DNA of 41,641 nt from Sphingomonadaceae bacterium. GTDB lineage: Bacteria > Pseudomonadota > Alphaproteobacteria > Sphingomonadales > Sphingomonadaceae. Shown here piece after piece: positions 15,901 through 24,202 of this stretch. The notes below the pieces were generated by a model that worked only from the letters and a program-made list of their open reading frames with translations, was not told the origin of the DNA and ran no database searches. Every line of letters begins with the position of its first letter. Position 1 is the first letter of the stretch. The position numbers and the translations under genes are program-made. Where the stretch lies: contig CANCET010000011.1 of assembly GCA_947375105.1 (NCBI GenBank), forward strand, positions 1-41,641, written 5' to 3'.

Positions 15901-16335
15901 ATGCCTTTCACTGGCCCTGTCGAAGACCGCCTCGCCATACGCGAACTGATGGATACCCATGCCCACGGCGTGATGACAAAAGACGCCGAATTGTGGGGCT
16001 CGATCTGGGCGGAGGACGCCTATTGGGAACTGCCCGAATACCCCGATCTCGGCGGGTTCGATGGCAAGGCGGCGATTGTCGCGGCCTGGGCGGAATCGAT
16101 GAAGCACTATGGGCTGGCTGACTGCACCAAGCCGATGCTCTACTTCATGCAGCCCGGCTCGATCGAGGTGGACGGCGACAGCGCGAAGGCGGTCGCCTAT
16201 ACCATCGAGCTATACGACGACCCCGAGACCGGCGCGCGCGTCCACACCACCGGCCGCTACGATGACGAGCTGCGGCGGATCGATGGCGCGTGGAAGTTCA
16301 CCCGGCGCGCCTACCGGATCGTGTTTGCGCACTGA
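15901..16335 (+). CDS. SnoaL/NTF2-like protein, partner of the preceding Rieske gene
   Basis: A 144-residue NTF2-like protein. The N-terminal helix VEDRLAIRELMDTHAHGVMTKD is followed by SIWAEDAYWELPE and the strand pair HTTGRYDDELRRIDGAWKFTRRAYRI. The start at 15901 is preferred over 15895 because GGAG at 15890-15893 is then seven bases away. It is downstream of the Rieske alpha gene and convergent, by eight bases, with the next Rieske gene. A role as a beta-like subunit, isomerase or hydratase cannot be told apart from sequence alone. Confidence 0.82.
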   Translation: MPFTGPVEDRLAIRELMDTHAHGVMTKDAELWGSIWAEDAYWELPEYPDLGGFDGKAAIVAAWAESMKHYGLADCTKPMLYFMQPGSIEVDGDSAKAVAYTIELYDDPETGARVHTTGRYDDELRRIDGAWKFTRRAYRIVFAH

Positions 16336-16343
16336 GGCGGGCG

Positions 16344-17546
16344 TCAGGCTTCGTCCTGACGCCCCAGTACCGGTTCGGGCATGTCGGCATCGTCCTGCAA
16401 GTACCAGTCGAGCCATTCATGGAAGTACTGGTTGCCGGGCTCGTTGCGGCCGAACAGCAACTCGTCGTGCGCGCCGGATTCGATGCCCTTCTGGACGGCG
16501 AGGCCGATGAGGTAGTCCTCGTTGTAGGTCACGTCGCGGAAGAAGTTCATCGCCGCTTCGGTCGCTTCGCGGTCCGCCTCGTCGCGGATCGGCTCGCGGC
16601 GCAGGTAGTTGAGCACGGTGCGGTTGCGATCCTGCGTTGGCCCGGGGAAGATCTGCGCGATCTGCGTGATTTCCGGGGCGATGAACATCGAGACGTTGGG
16701 AAACAGGATCCGGGCGAAATCGAACCCGTTGTTCTCTTGCTCGCCCCAAGCCTCGCGCGGGACCGCATCCAGCGCATCCGCGATGCGGTGCTGGGGAAAG
16801 CCGATGCGCTGGTGCGGGCCGAAGCTTTCGTAGTGGGCGCAGTTGGACGGGGTGCGCGGATAGATCGTCTGTGAGTGGAGCGAGGCGAAGTGGTAGCCTT
16901 CGAGATAGCCGTCGATGGCCACTTTCCAGTTGGCGCCCTCGATCACCCGGCTGCCGAGCCAGGTCCATTCGGCAAGGCCAAGTCCCGCGAAATCTTCCAG
17001 ATAGCCGCGCGTGAAGCGGTCGATATCGCACGGCGCGCCGGGGGTGAGCGAGACGAAGATCATGCCGGCGCGTTCGGCTGCGGGCAGTTCGCGCAAGCCC
17101 AGTTCGGCCTTGTCGACCGTGCCGAACGAGCTTGCGGCGGCCACGCCGATCAGGCGACCATCCTGCCCGAAGGTCCAGCCGTGGTACTTGCAAGTGAAGC
17201 GGGGGCAATTGCCGTGGCCTTCGCCTGCCACGGGCGCGCCGCGGTGCGGGCAGACATTGAGGAAGGCACGCACAATACCAGCCTTGTCGCGGCTGATCAG
17301 CACCGGCAGGCCGATGACCTCCATCGCCTTGTAATCGCCGGGCCGGGGCAATTCTGCCGTGAAGGCGAGCATCAGCGGCAGGCGGCGGAACACGAGCTCC
17401 ATCTCCGCTTTCCACTGGTCCGGATCAGTGTAGCTGCGCGTCGGCACACGCTTGACGCTGCCGGTCCGAAAGGTTTGCTTGTGCACGACATAACCCCGCA
17501 TGCGGGCCGCTGCCGCACCGATCCGCTCGTTGCGATTCATGGTCAT
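16344..17546 (-). CDS. Rieske oxygenase alpha-type subunit (divergent group)
   Basis: A 400-residue oxygenase, shorter than and distinct from the other three. Rieske ligands are Cys99, His101, Cys119 and His122 (CPHRG ... CKYHGW). The catalytic motif NWKVAIDGYLEGYHFASLH has bridging Asp212 and iron ligands His219 and His224. The start at 17546 (MTMNRNER) has AAGGA five bases upstream; the frame beyond that is a shadow of the ferredoxin gene. It lies 11 bases behind a small Rieske ferredoxin gene, which probably supplies its electrons. No flavin reductase is present nearby. The substrate is unknown. Confidence 0.92.
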   Translation of the reverse strand: MTMNRNERIGAAAARMRGYVVHKQTFRTGSVKRVPTRSYTDPDQWKAEMELVFRRLPLMLAFTAELPRPGDYKAMEVIGLPVLISRDKAGIVRAFLNVCPHRGAPVAGEGHGNCPRFTCKYHGWTFGQDGRLIGVAAASSFGTVDKAELGLRELPAAERAGMIFVSLTPGAPCDIDRFTRGYLEDFAGLGLAEWTWLGSRVIEGANWKVAIDGYLEGYHFASLHSQTIYPRTPSNCAHYESFGPHQRIGFPQHRIADALDAVPREAWGEQENNGFDFARILFPNVSMFIAPEITQIAQIFPGPTQDRNRTVLNYLRREPIRDEADREATEAAMNFFRDVTYNEDYLIGLAVQKGIESGAHDELLFGRNEPGNQYFHEWLDWYLQDDADMPEPVLGRQDEA

Positions 17547-17557
17547 GCTGGTCCTTG

Positions 17558-17911
17558 CTATGCCGAGACAGGGAGTTCCGACGGGCCGGGCAAGCCGTCT
17601 GGCAGGCAGACCTCGATCAGTGCCTCCACCACCCGCAGCGGAAACACGCGCAGATCGGGATAGGCCCCGCCAAGGCACTTGCCCGTGCCGATGGCAAAGC
17701 GCGCGCCGTGGAGCGGGCACATGATTGCGCCGCGCCGCACGCGTCCGGAGGACAGCAGCGCGGCCTGATGCGTGCAGCGATCGTTGACCGCATGAATCTG
17801 CCCGTCATCCCCGCGCAGCGCGAGGACATGCCAGCCGGCGATCTGCGCGGCGAGCTTGCCTTCGGCGGGAAATGCGGCCTCTGCGATGAGGGGATGCCAA
17901 CTGGTAGTCAC
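17558..17911 (-). CDS. Rieske [2Fe-2S] ferredoxin component
   Basis: A protein of about 117 residues with a single Rieske domain: ligands Cys46, His48 (CTH), Cys65 and His68 (CPLHG), and the Gly-rich ending FAIGTGKCLGGAYPDLRVFPL seen in dioxygenase ferredoxins and NirD-like proteins. The start is uncertain: GTG 17911 is used because the conserved fold begins there, with AAGGA about eleven bases upstream; GTG 17935 would add eight residues. It is the first gene of a pair with the oxygenase at 17546 and is likely its electron donor. Confidence 0.85.
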   Translation of the reverse strand: MTTSWHPLIAEAAFPAEGKLAAQIAGWHVLALRGDDGQIHAVNDRCTHQAALLSSGRVRRGAIMCPLHGARFAIGTGKCLGGAYPDLRVFPLRVVEALIEVCLPDGLPGPSELPVSA

Positions 17912-17935
17912 GGCAATCAGGTTCCTTTGCGGCAC

Positions 17936-18214
17936 GCGCCGGCTGTTCGGGGCTGCCTATCGCATCGACGGCCGCTTGGCGGCTGGCGAAAGGTCTAGGT
18001 TGAGCGGACCATCCGAGACGTACGCCGCGACCAGCGTATCGGCAGTGACGATCGTCTCGGTCCCGTCTGCGCAGGTCGTCCCGGTTTTGAGATGAGCGTT
18101 GGTTAACTGCGGGCTGCCACCTGCCAAGTAGCAACAGCTAGAGCTCAGGAAGCCTCAAAGACAGATTTTATCGCCATTCTAGACCCATCGAGATGAAGCG
18201 ATCGGTAGAGGTAA
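17936..18214. other. Intergenic region between Rieske pair and chemosensory operon
   Basis: This stretch of about 280 bases has no convincing gene. It must hold the promoters of two divergent units. An eight-base inverted repeat, CCGAGACG (18013-18020) and CGTCTCGG (18053-18060), is the only clear dyad; its role is unknown. I could not place a sigma-factor box with confidence. The ribosome site of the STAS gene (GAGG) is at the right end. Confidence 0.5.
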
Positions 18215-18520
18215 ATGGCTGTTTCCCTGAGCAAAACGTCAATCCTGCAATCAGCGGGGAAAAACCGCGCGGCGGTCCTTGATGCGCTGCGTGATGGACC
18301 TGCAACCGAGATCGATTGTTCCGGCGTCATCGAGGCTGATCTCAGTGTTCTGCAGTTGCTCGCAGCGGCGCGCAAATTCGCCGACCGCGAGGGCAAATCG
18401 ATCATCGTGCAAGAGCCGGTCAGCGTCGAACTGGGCGCGCTTGCGCAGCGGGCTGGCTTCTCCGGAGGCGCCGAACAGGCCTGGAATGCCTTCTGGCAAG
18501 AAGGAGCAGCCGGGCAATGA
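18215..18520 (+). CDS. STAS domain protein heading the chemosensory operon
   Basis: A 101-residue single STAS domain of the anti-sigma-factor-antagonist type. The core is TEIDCSGVIEADLSVLQLL; the Ser in ADLS sits where SpoIIAA-like proteins have the phosphorylated Ser. A helix (AARKFADREGKSIIVQEPV) and a final amphipathic segment follow. Small STAS proteins of this kind head several alternative chemosensory clusters; here the role is unknown. It overlaps the CheY gene by four bases (ATGA), so it is co-translated with the cluster. GAGG stands four bases before the ATG. Confidence 0.82.
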   Translation: MAVSLSKTSILQSAGKNRAAVLDALRDGPATEIDCSGVIEADLSVLQLLAAARKFADREGKSIIVQEPVSVELGALAQRAGFSGGAEQAWNAFWQEGAAGQ

Positions 18521-18882
18521 GCAACATCCTGACAGTGGATGATTCGATGAGTGTCCGCATGGCCATCCGCATCGCGCTCGCCGGTGCCGGCCATCAGGTC
18601 ACCGAGGCCGTGGACGGGCAGGATGGCCTCGCAAAGGCGAGTTCAACCCGCTTCGACATGATCATCACCGATCTCAACATGCCGAACATGAACGGGCTCG
18701 AAATGATCCGCGAAATTCGCCAGCTGCCGGTCCAGAGCGGCACGCCGATCATCTTCCTCACCACCGAATCCGACGAGGCGATGAAGCAGCAGGCCAAGTC
18801 GGCTGGCGCGACCGGCTGGCTCGTGAAGCCCTTCGTCGCCGAAAACCTGCTCAAGGTCACGCGCAAGGTACTTGGGCAATGA
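18517..18882 (+). CDS. cheY: CheY-like single-domain response regulator
   Basis: A 121-residue receiver domain with no output domain. The acidic pocket is Asp8/Asp9, the phosphorylation site Asp52 (MIITDLNMP), the switch Thr82 (FLTTES) and the conserved Lys104 (LVKPF). It would receive phosphate from the CheA encoded immediately downstream and act on an unknown target; no flagellar motor genes are near. It overlaps the STAS gene and cheA by four bases each. Confidence 0.92.
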   Translation: MSNILTVDDSMSVRMAIRIALAGAGHQVTEAVDGQDGLAKASSTRFDMIITDLNMPNMNGLEMIREIRQLPVQSGTPIIFLTTESDEAMKQQAKSAGATGWLVKPFVAENLLKVTRKVLGQ

Positions 18883-20859
18883 GCATACAGGATCCAGTCG
18901 AGGCCTTTCGCATCGAGGCAGGGGAACTGCTTGATGGCACCGAGCAGGCTCTGCTCGATCTCAGCCACGATCTGGGCAGCCGTGATCTGATCGACACCGT
19001 GTTTCGCGGGATGCACACGCTCAAGGGCTCCGGTGCGATGTTCGGGTTCGACGCGCTGGCGGGTTTCACTCACCACTGCGAGACAGCCTTCGACCTCATC
19101 CGCAAGGGACTTGTGCCGGCAACCGCCGAACTCGTCGCCGCGACGCTTTCGGCGATGGATCACATGCGGGCCCTGCTCGACAACGTCGACGGGGCGGCGG
19201 ACATCGCCGGCGCGGCCATCCTCACGCGCCTGCAGGACGCGCTTGGCGCTGCCTCGGCTGGTGCATCTCCCGCACCGGATGGCAATGCAGAGCAGACGGG
19301 CGGCTGGCACGTGCGCTTCCGGCTCGCACCGGAGGTGATGACCAACGGCACCAATCCGCTGATCCTGCTCGATGAACTGCGCGACCTTGGTGCGCGCAAC
19401 ATCGTGCCGGATTTTTCAGGGGTTCCGGCGCTCGACGAACTCGATCCGGCGCAGTGCCTGATCGCTTGGGACATGGACCTCCCGCCAACGGCAAGCCGTG
19501 GTGAGATCGAGGACGTTTTCATCTTTGTGCTCGACGACACAGAGCTTGTGATCGAGCCGCGCGATGAAGTGCCGCAAACGGCCGACCTCGCCGCCCCCGC
19601 TGCTGCCCCCGCTGCTGCCACGGGCGCGGACGACACGCCTCCCGCTGGCGAGCAAGCCGGAGCGATCCCGCAGCGAAAGCGTGCGCGTGCCGGCCGAGCG
19701 GCTCGATCTGCTGATGGACCGCGTCGGCGAACTCGTGATTGTTCAGAGTCGGCTGGCCCAGCTTGCCGGAAACGGCGTGAACGGCCCCGCAGGCGAACTG
19801 GCGCTCCGCTCGATCTCGGAGGAAGTGGAGCGGCTCGCCAACGAGCTTCGCGATACGATGATGGTCCTTCGGATGGTTCCCATCGCGACGCTGTTCGGGC
19901 GCTTTCGCCGGCTTGTCCATGATCTGGCGCGCGAAACCGGCAAGTCGATCGAACTCGACACCGATGGCGAAGGCACCGAGATCGACAAGACCGTCTCCGA
20001 GCGGCTGGCCGATCCCATTGTCCACCTGATCCGCAATGCCTGCGATCATGGGCTGGAAGGCGAAGACGAGCGACTGGCGGCAGGCAAGGCACCGTCCGGG
20101 CGGATCCGGCTTTCCGCCCAGCAGGCCGGCGGCGAAGTGCTCATCACGATTTCGGACGACGGACGCGGCATCAATCGCGAGCGCGTGCGCGCCAAGGCCG
20201 AGGCCAATGGCCTGATCCATCAGGGGCAGGTGCTGAGCGACAACGAGTTGTTGCAGATGATCTTCCAGCCGGGGTTCTCCACCGCTGCGCAGATCACCAA
20301 CCTTTCAGGCCGCGGGGTCGGCATGGATGTCGTCAAGCGGACGATCGAGGCCCTGCGCGGTCATATCGACGTGACGAGCGAAGCGGGCAGGGGCTCCGTT
20401 ATAACCCTTCGCATTCCGTTGACGCTGGCCATCATCGACGGGCTGCTCGTGCGCGTTGGCGAGGGCAAATATGTCATCCCGTTGGCCGCGGTCGAGGAAT
20501 GCCTCGAGCTGAGCCTGGAGGAGGATATCCGCTCCCGCAGCCGCAGCATGATCCAGCTGCGCGAACGTCTGGTGCCGTTCCTGCGCCTGCGCGATCTGTT
20601 CATGACGGGAACGCGGCCCGACCCCTTTCAGAAGATCGTGGTCATTGCCACCGGCGGCGAGCGCGTCGGCCTGGTTGTCGACCAGATCATCGGCAGCCAC
20701 CAGACGGTGATCAAGTCGATGCCCCCGCTGCACCGCGGCGTCGCCAGCTTTTCGGGTGCGACCATTCTCGGCGATGGCGGCGTCGCGCTCATTCTCGATG
20801 TGGTCCAACTCGTCGCGCTTGGCCAGAACCATGAGGAGCGTCTTCGTGCTGCAGGGTGA
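18879..20859 (+). pseudogene. cheA: CheA chemotaxis histidine kinase, interrupted by a frameshift
   Basis: The first part (from ATG 18879) has the Hpt domain with phospho-accepting His46 (MHTLKGSGAMFGF) and a P2-like domain. The coding frame then moves by one position within an Ala/Pro linker, near 19600-19690. The second part, ending at 20859, has the dimerisation domain (VRVPAERLDLLMDRVGELVI), the ATPase boxes (HLIRNACDHGLE, SDDGRGIN, GRGVGMDVVK) and a CheW-like regulatory domain. Neither part has a stop close to the shift and the second has no sensible start of its own. A lost GC pair at CAGCGAAAGC (19671-19680) would restore IPQRESVRVPAERLD; that exact site is a guess. Either a real mutation, a recoding site or a sequencing error. 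Confidence 0.85.
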
Positions 20860-20863
20860 AGCC

Positions 20864-21358
20864 ATGGCCGGGACCGGCGCAGTGCCGTGGGACGAAAACG
20901 GCGAACTTGAGGTGCTTACGTTCGATGTCGGCGACGAGCGTCTGGCGATCGAAGCGGTCAGCATCCGCGAAATCCTCGACCTGCTCCCCGAAACGCGGGT
21001 GCCTGGCGCGCCCGAACTGGTGGCGAGCGTGGTCAATTTTCGCGGCAAGATCATTCCGATCGCCGACTTGCGGCTTGCTTTCGGCCTGCCGCGCCAGATG
21101 CCCGACGAGGCAGGAACCGACAACCGCATCGTGGTGATCGAGGCGGAGATTGGCGGCGAGGCGCTGTAGATCGGGCTGCGATCGGACAAGGTCCACGAAG
21201 TCACCATCCTTGACCGGGCGAGCAGCAGCGAACCGCCGGTGCTCGGGATGCGGTGGAAGCGCGAATATGTGCGCGAACTCGTGCGTCAGCAGGGATCGGT
21301 GATCGTGCTTCCCGATCTTTCGGCAATTTTCACGGCACTTGTGGAGGTCCATCGATGA
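20864..21358 (+). pseudogene. cheW: CheW coupling protein with in-frame TAG stop
   Basis: The frame opens at ATG 20864 (AGGG seven bases upstream, four bases after cheA). It reads LEVLTFDVGDERLAIEAVSIREIL ... VNFRGKIIPIADLRLAFGL, the first CheW subdomain. It meets TAG at 21167-21169 after 101 codons. Beyond the TAG the same frame continues as [15 protein letters not shown] and on to [16 protein letters not shown], the expected second half, up to TGA at 21356-21358, which overlaps the receptor start (ATGA). A whole protein would have about 164 residues. The truncated form would lack half of the fold. A single base change (for example TCG to TAG) explains it. A second, intact CheW lies at 23664. 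Confidence 0.85.
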
Positions 21359-23667
21359 GCAGTGTGTTTTCGCGCGTCTCGGAACAACAGGTTATCGAGG
21401 AGATTGGGCGGGTCGAACAGGCTCTCGCGGCTGGAACGCTGGCGCGGCGGCTGGACGATACGGTTGGGAATGCGCCGACGCGAGCAGTGCTGGCTGCGTT
21501 CAACCGTCTGCTCGATGCCGCGTCCGCACCGGTCGATGAACTTGCCAACCAGATCGCCACCATGGCGAAGGAGCACGACCGCGGCGAAATCGACGTCCTC
21601 ATCGACAACTCCGCGTTGCCGGGTCGCTTTGGCACCATGGGCAATCAGATCAACGCGCTTGTCGTGGGCCACATCGCAATCAAGAAGCAGGCCATGGCCT
21701 GCGTGCACGAGTTCGGACTTGGCAACTTCAAGGCACCGATGGAGCAGCTTCCCGGCAAGAAGGCCTTCATCAACGATACGATCGAGACATTGCGGAGCAA
21801 TCTCACTGGCATCATCGCCGAGATGAACCACATGTCAGCCGAACACGAGCGCGGCGATATCGATGTGACCATCGATCATGCCAGGTTCCCGGGCGATTTC
21901 GCCGCGGTGGCACGTGGCATCAACGGGATGGTTGCGGGGCATATCGCAGTCAAAAAGAAGGCCATGGCCTGCGTCAAGGCGTTCGGCGAGGGCGACTTCG
22001 AGGCGCCGCTCGAGCCATTTCCGGGCAAGAAGGCGTTCATCAACGAAACGATCGAGACGCTGCGCGGCAACCTGACCGGCCTGATGGCTGAAATGAAGCA
22101 TATGTCAGTCGAGCACGAGCGCGGCGATATCGACGTGGTAATCGACGACAAGCGCTTTCAGGGCGATTTCGCCGCGGTGGCACGCGGCATCAACGAGATG
22201 GTTGCGGGCCATATCCAGGTGAAGAAGAAGGCCATGGCCTGCGTCAAGGCGTTCGGCGAGGGCAATTTCGATGCGCGCCTCGAACAGTTCCCCGGCAAGA
22301 AGGCCTTCATCAACGACACCATCGAAACCTTGCGCACAAACTTGCGCGAGATCGTCTCGGAGGTTCAGCGCCTGATCCTTGCGGGGACCGAAGGACGTCT
22401 CTCTGAACGCGGCGTCGCTTCGCGTTTTGTTGGCGATTATTTCAAACTCATCAGCGGCATCAACGGCATGCTCGATGCGATCATCCTGCCCATCGAGGAA
22501 GGCAACCGAATCCTGCGCGAGGCCGCAAGGGGCAATCTGCACGACACCGTCGAGATCGACTGTCACGGCGATCACCAGCGCATGCGCGATGCGATCAACA
22601 CGCTGATCTTCGGCTTGCGCAAGACGTCGGACGTAGCCGACCGCATCGCGGAGGGTGACCTCACCGTCGAACATCAGGCTCTGTCGGATGAGGACCAACT
22701 CGGTCTGGCGCTGATCGCCATGATCGACCGCTTGCGCACGGTGGTCGGCACGACTTCGGCGGCGATCGAGAACGTTTCTGCCGGGAGCCGCCAGCTCGCG
22801 GCCAGTTCCGAGCAAGTCTCGCAGGGTGCAACCGAGCAGGCTGCATCGGCCGAGGAAGCCTCGGCTTCGATGGAGCAGATGGCCGCCAACATCAAGCAGA
22901 CCGCCGACAACGCGGCGCAGACCGAGAAGATCGCGCGCCAGTCATCGAGAGATGCCGAAGCATCGGGACAGGCGGTTGAAAAGGCTGTCAGCGCGATGCG
23001 CACGATTGCCGAGAAGATCGGTATCGTGCAGGAAATCGCCCGCCAGACCGATCTGCTTGCGCTCAATGCCGCGGTGGAAGCGGCGCGTGCCGGCGAACAT
23101 GGCAAGGGCTTTGCCGTTGTCGCTTCGGAGGTCCGCAAGCTGGCCGAGCGCAGCCAGAGCGCCGCTTCCGAAATCGGTTCGGTCTCGTCCGATACAGTCA
23201 AGGTCGCCACCGAAGCCGGGGAGATGCTCACCCGGCTGGTGCCCGACATCCGGCGGACGGCAGAACTGGTGACCGAGATCAGCGCAGCCTGCCGCGAGCA
23301 GGATATCGGTGCCGCGCAGATCAACGAGGCGATCCAGCAACTCGACCAGGTCACGCAGGTCAACGCGGGCGCCTCCGACCAGATCTCGGCGACCTCGGAA
23401 GAGCTGGCAGCCCAGGCCGAAGAACTCCTCAGCTCCATTTCGTTCTTCCGCACGGGCAACCCGGTTGCGGCCGTTCGGCAGCCGAATGCCGGATCGTGTC
23501 GGGCGACCGGGCGCAAGACCACGCCATCTGCCGCCGTGCGTGCACCGGCAAAACCGGCCTTGCGCGCCTCGGTTGCAGATCAACGCGACCGGCTCGCCGG
23601 ATTTGCGCTGAACCTGACCGACGGCGCAATGGATGATGACGACGCCAACTTCGGTCGTGCGGCATGA
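21355..23667 (+). CDS. Cytoplasmic poly-HAMP methyl-accepting chemotaxis protein
   Basis: A 770-residue receptor without signal peptide, membrane segment or recognisable ligand domain. Residues 1-470 look like a chain of about ten HAMP-type modules, including three 90-residue double units starting at residues 73, 163 and 253 (each with EH.RGDID ... GKKAFIN.TIETLR.NL). Next comes a full signalling domain with adaptation helices ([19 protein letters not shown]) and the hairpin tip [21 protein letters not shown]. The final 29 residues ([12 protein letters not shown] ... FGRAA) match those of the second receptor. It overlaps cheW by four bases upstream and downstream. The signal it senses is not visible; HAMP chains usually relay signals, so an unknown partner or intracellular cue is likely. 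Confidence 0.9.
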   Translation: MSSVFSRVSEQQVIEEIGRVEQALAAGTLARRLDDTVGNAPTRAVLAAFNRLLDAASAPVDELANQIATMAKEHDRGEIDVLIDNSALPGRFGTMGNQINALVVGHIAIKKQAMACVHEFGLGNFKAPMEQLPGKKAFINDTIETLRSNLTGIIAEMNHMSAEHERGDIDVTIDHARFPGDFAAVARGINGMVAGHIAVKKKAMACVKAFGEGDFEAPLEPFPGKKAFINETIETLRGNLTGLMAEMKHMSVEHERGDIDVVIDDKRFQGDFAAVARGINEMVAGHIQVKKKAMACVKAFGEGNFDARLEQFPGKKAFINDTIETLRTNLREIVSEVQRLILAGTEGRLSERGVASRFVGDYFKLISGINGMLDAIILPIEEGNRILREAARGNLHDTVEIDCHGDHQRMRDAINTLIFGLRKTSDVADRIAEGDLTVEHQALSDEDQLGLALIAMIDRLRTVVGTTSAAIENVSAGSRQLAASSEQVSQGATEQAASAEEASASMEQMAANIKQTADNAAQTEKIARQSSRDAEASGQAVEKAVSAMRTIAEKIGIVQEIARQTDLLALNAAVEAARAGEHGKGFAVVASEVRKLAERSQSAASEIGSVSSDTVKVATEAGEMLTRLVPDIRRTAELVTEISAACREQDIGAAQINEAIQQLDQVTQVNAGASDQISATSEELAAQAEELLSSISFFRTGNPVAAVRQPNAGSCRATGRKTTPSAAVRAPAKPALRASVADQRDRLAGFALNLTDGAMDDDDANFGRAA
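21571..22380 (+). repeat. Three in-frame 270-base tandem units inside the receptor gene
   Basis: Units begin at 21571, 21841 and 22111, exactly 270 bases apart, each opening with a form of GA(A/G)CACGA(C/G)CGCGGCGA. They encode the double-HAMP modules. The second and third are the most alike, while the first differs more. The last unit diverges towards its end, where the helix runs into the next module. Confidence 0.85.
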
Positions 23668-24188
23668 GCGGAGCAGGGGATCTCCAGGTCGTCGAGTTCG
23701 GCCTCGGCAGCGAAGTCTTTGCCGTTCCGGTAACGCTGGTGCGTGAAATCCTCGATTATGCGCAGCCGTCGCACTTGCCCAAAGGGCCGCCGCATTTCGT
23801 GGGGCTGACGGATGTGCGCGGGCAGGGCGTGCCCACGGTGGACATGCGCAGGCGCCTTGGTCTGCCGGCGGTAGAGCCCACTCTCGCCACGCGGATCCTG
23901 ATCCTCGACGTGCCGCTGCCCGATCGTGTGCTGACACTGGGCGTGGTGATTGACCGGGTGCTGAGTGTCACCAGCTTTGGCCGGACCGACATCGAAGCCG
24001 CGCCCGACATCGGGGTCCGCTGGGATTCCCGGTACATCACAGGCGTTGTTCGCCGGGACACGGCGTTCGTCGTGATCGTCGATGCAGCGCGCATCTTTAC
24101 CGCCGAGGACGCGATCGGAATCGGCAGCGACAGCAATCATGCCGGCCCAGACACTGACAAAAGGGTCAGTCTTCAGGGCGGAAAGTAA
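23664..24188 (+). CDS. cheW: CheW-like coupling protein (intact)
   Basis: A 174-residue CheW domain: [22 protein letters not shown], then [49 protein letters not shown] and the closing [13 protein letters not shown]. It couples receptors to CheA at the receptor tips. It overlaps the first receptor gene by four bases and is followed by the second receptor after 14 bases. Placed between two receptors and intact, it may serve in place of the disrupted CheW upstream. About 20 polar residues extend past the domain. Confidence 0.9.
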   Translation: MSGAGDLQVVEFGLGSEVFAVPVTLVREILDYAQPSHLPKGPPHFVGLTDVRGQGVPTVDMRRRLGLPAVEPTLATRILILDVPLPDRVLTLGVVIDRVLSVTSFGRTDIEAAPDIGVRWDSRYITGVVRRDTAFVVIVDAARIFTAEDAIGIGSDSNHAGPDTDKRVSLQGGK

Positions 24189-24202
24189 GCAGGGGAACGT
24201 CA

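Noticed and set aside
21571..22380. Regularly spaced repeats, considered as a CRISPR array
   Set aside because: The units are 270 bases long, in frame, and encode HAMP modules; there are no short repeats with unique spacers.
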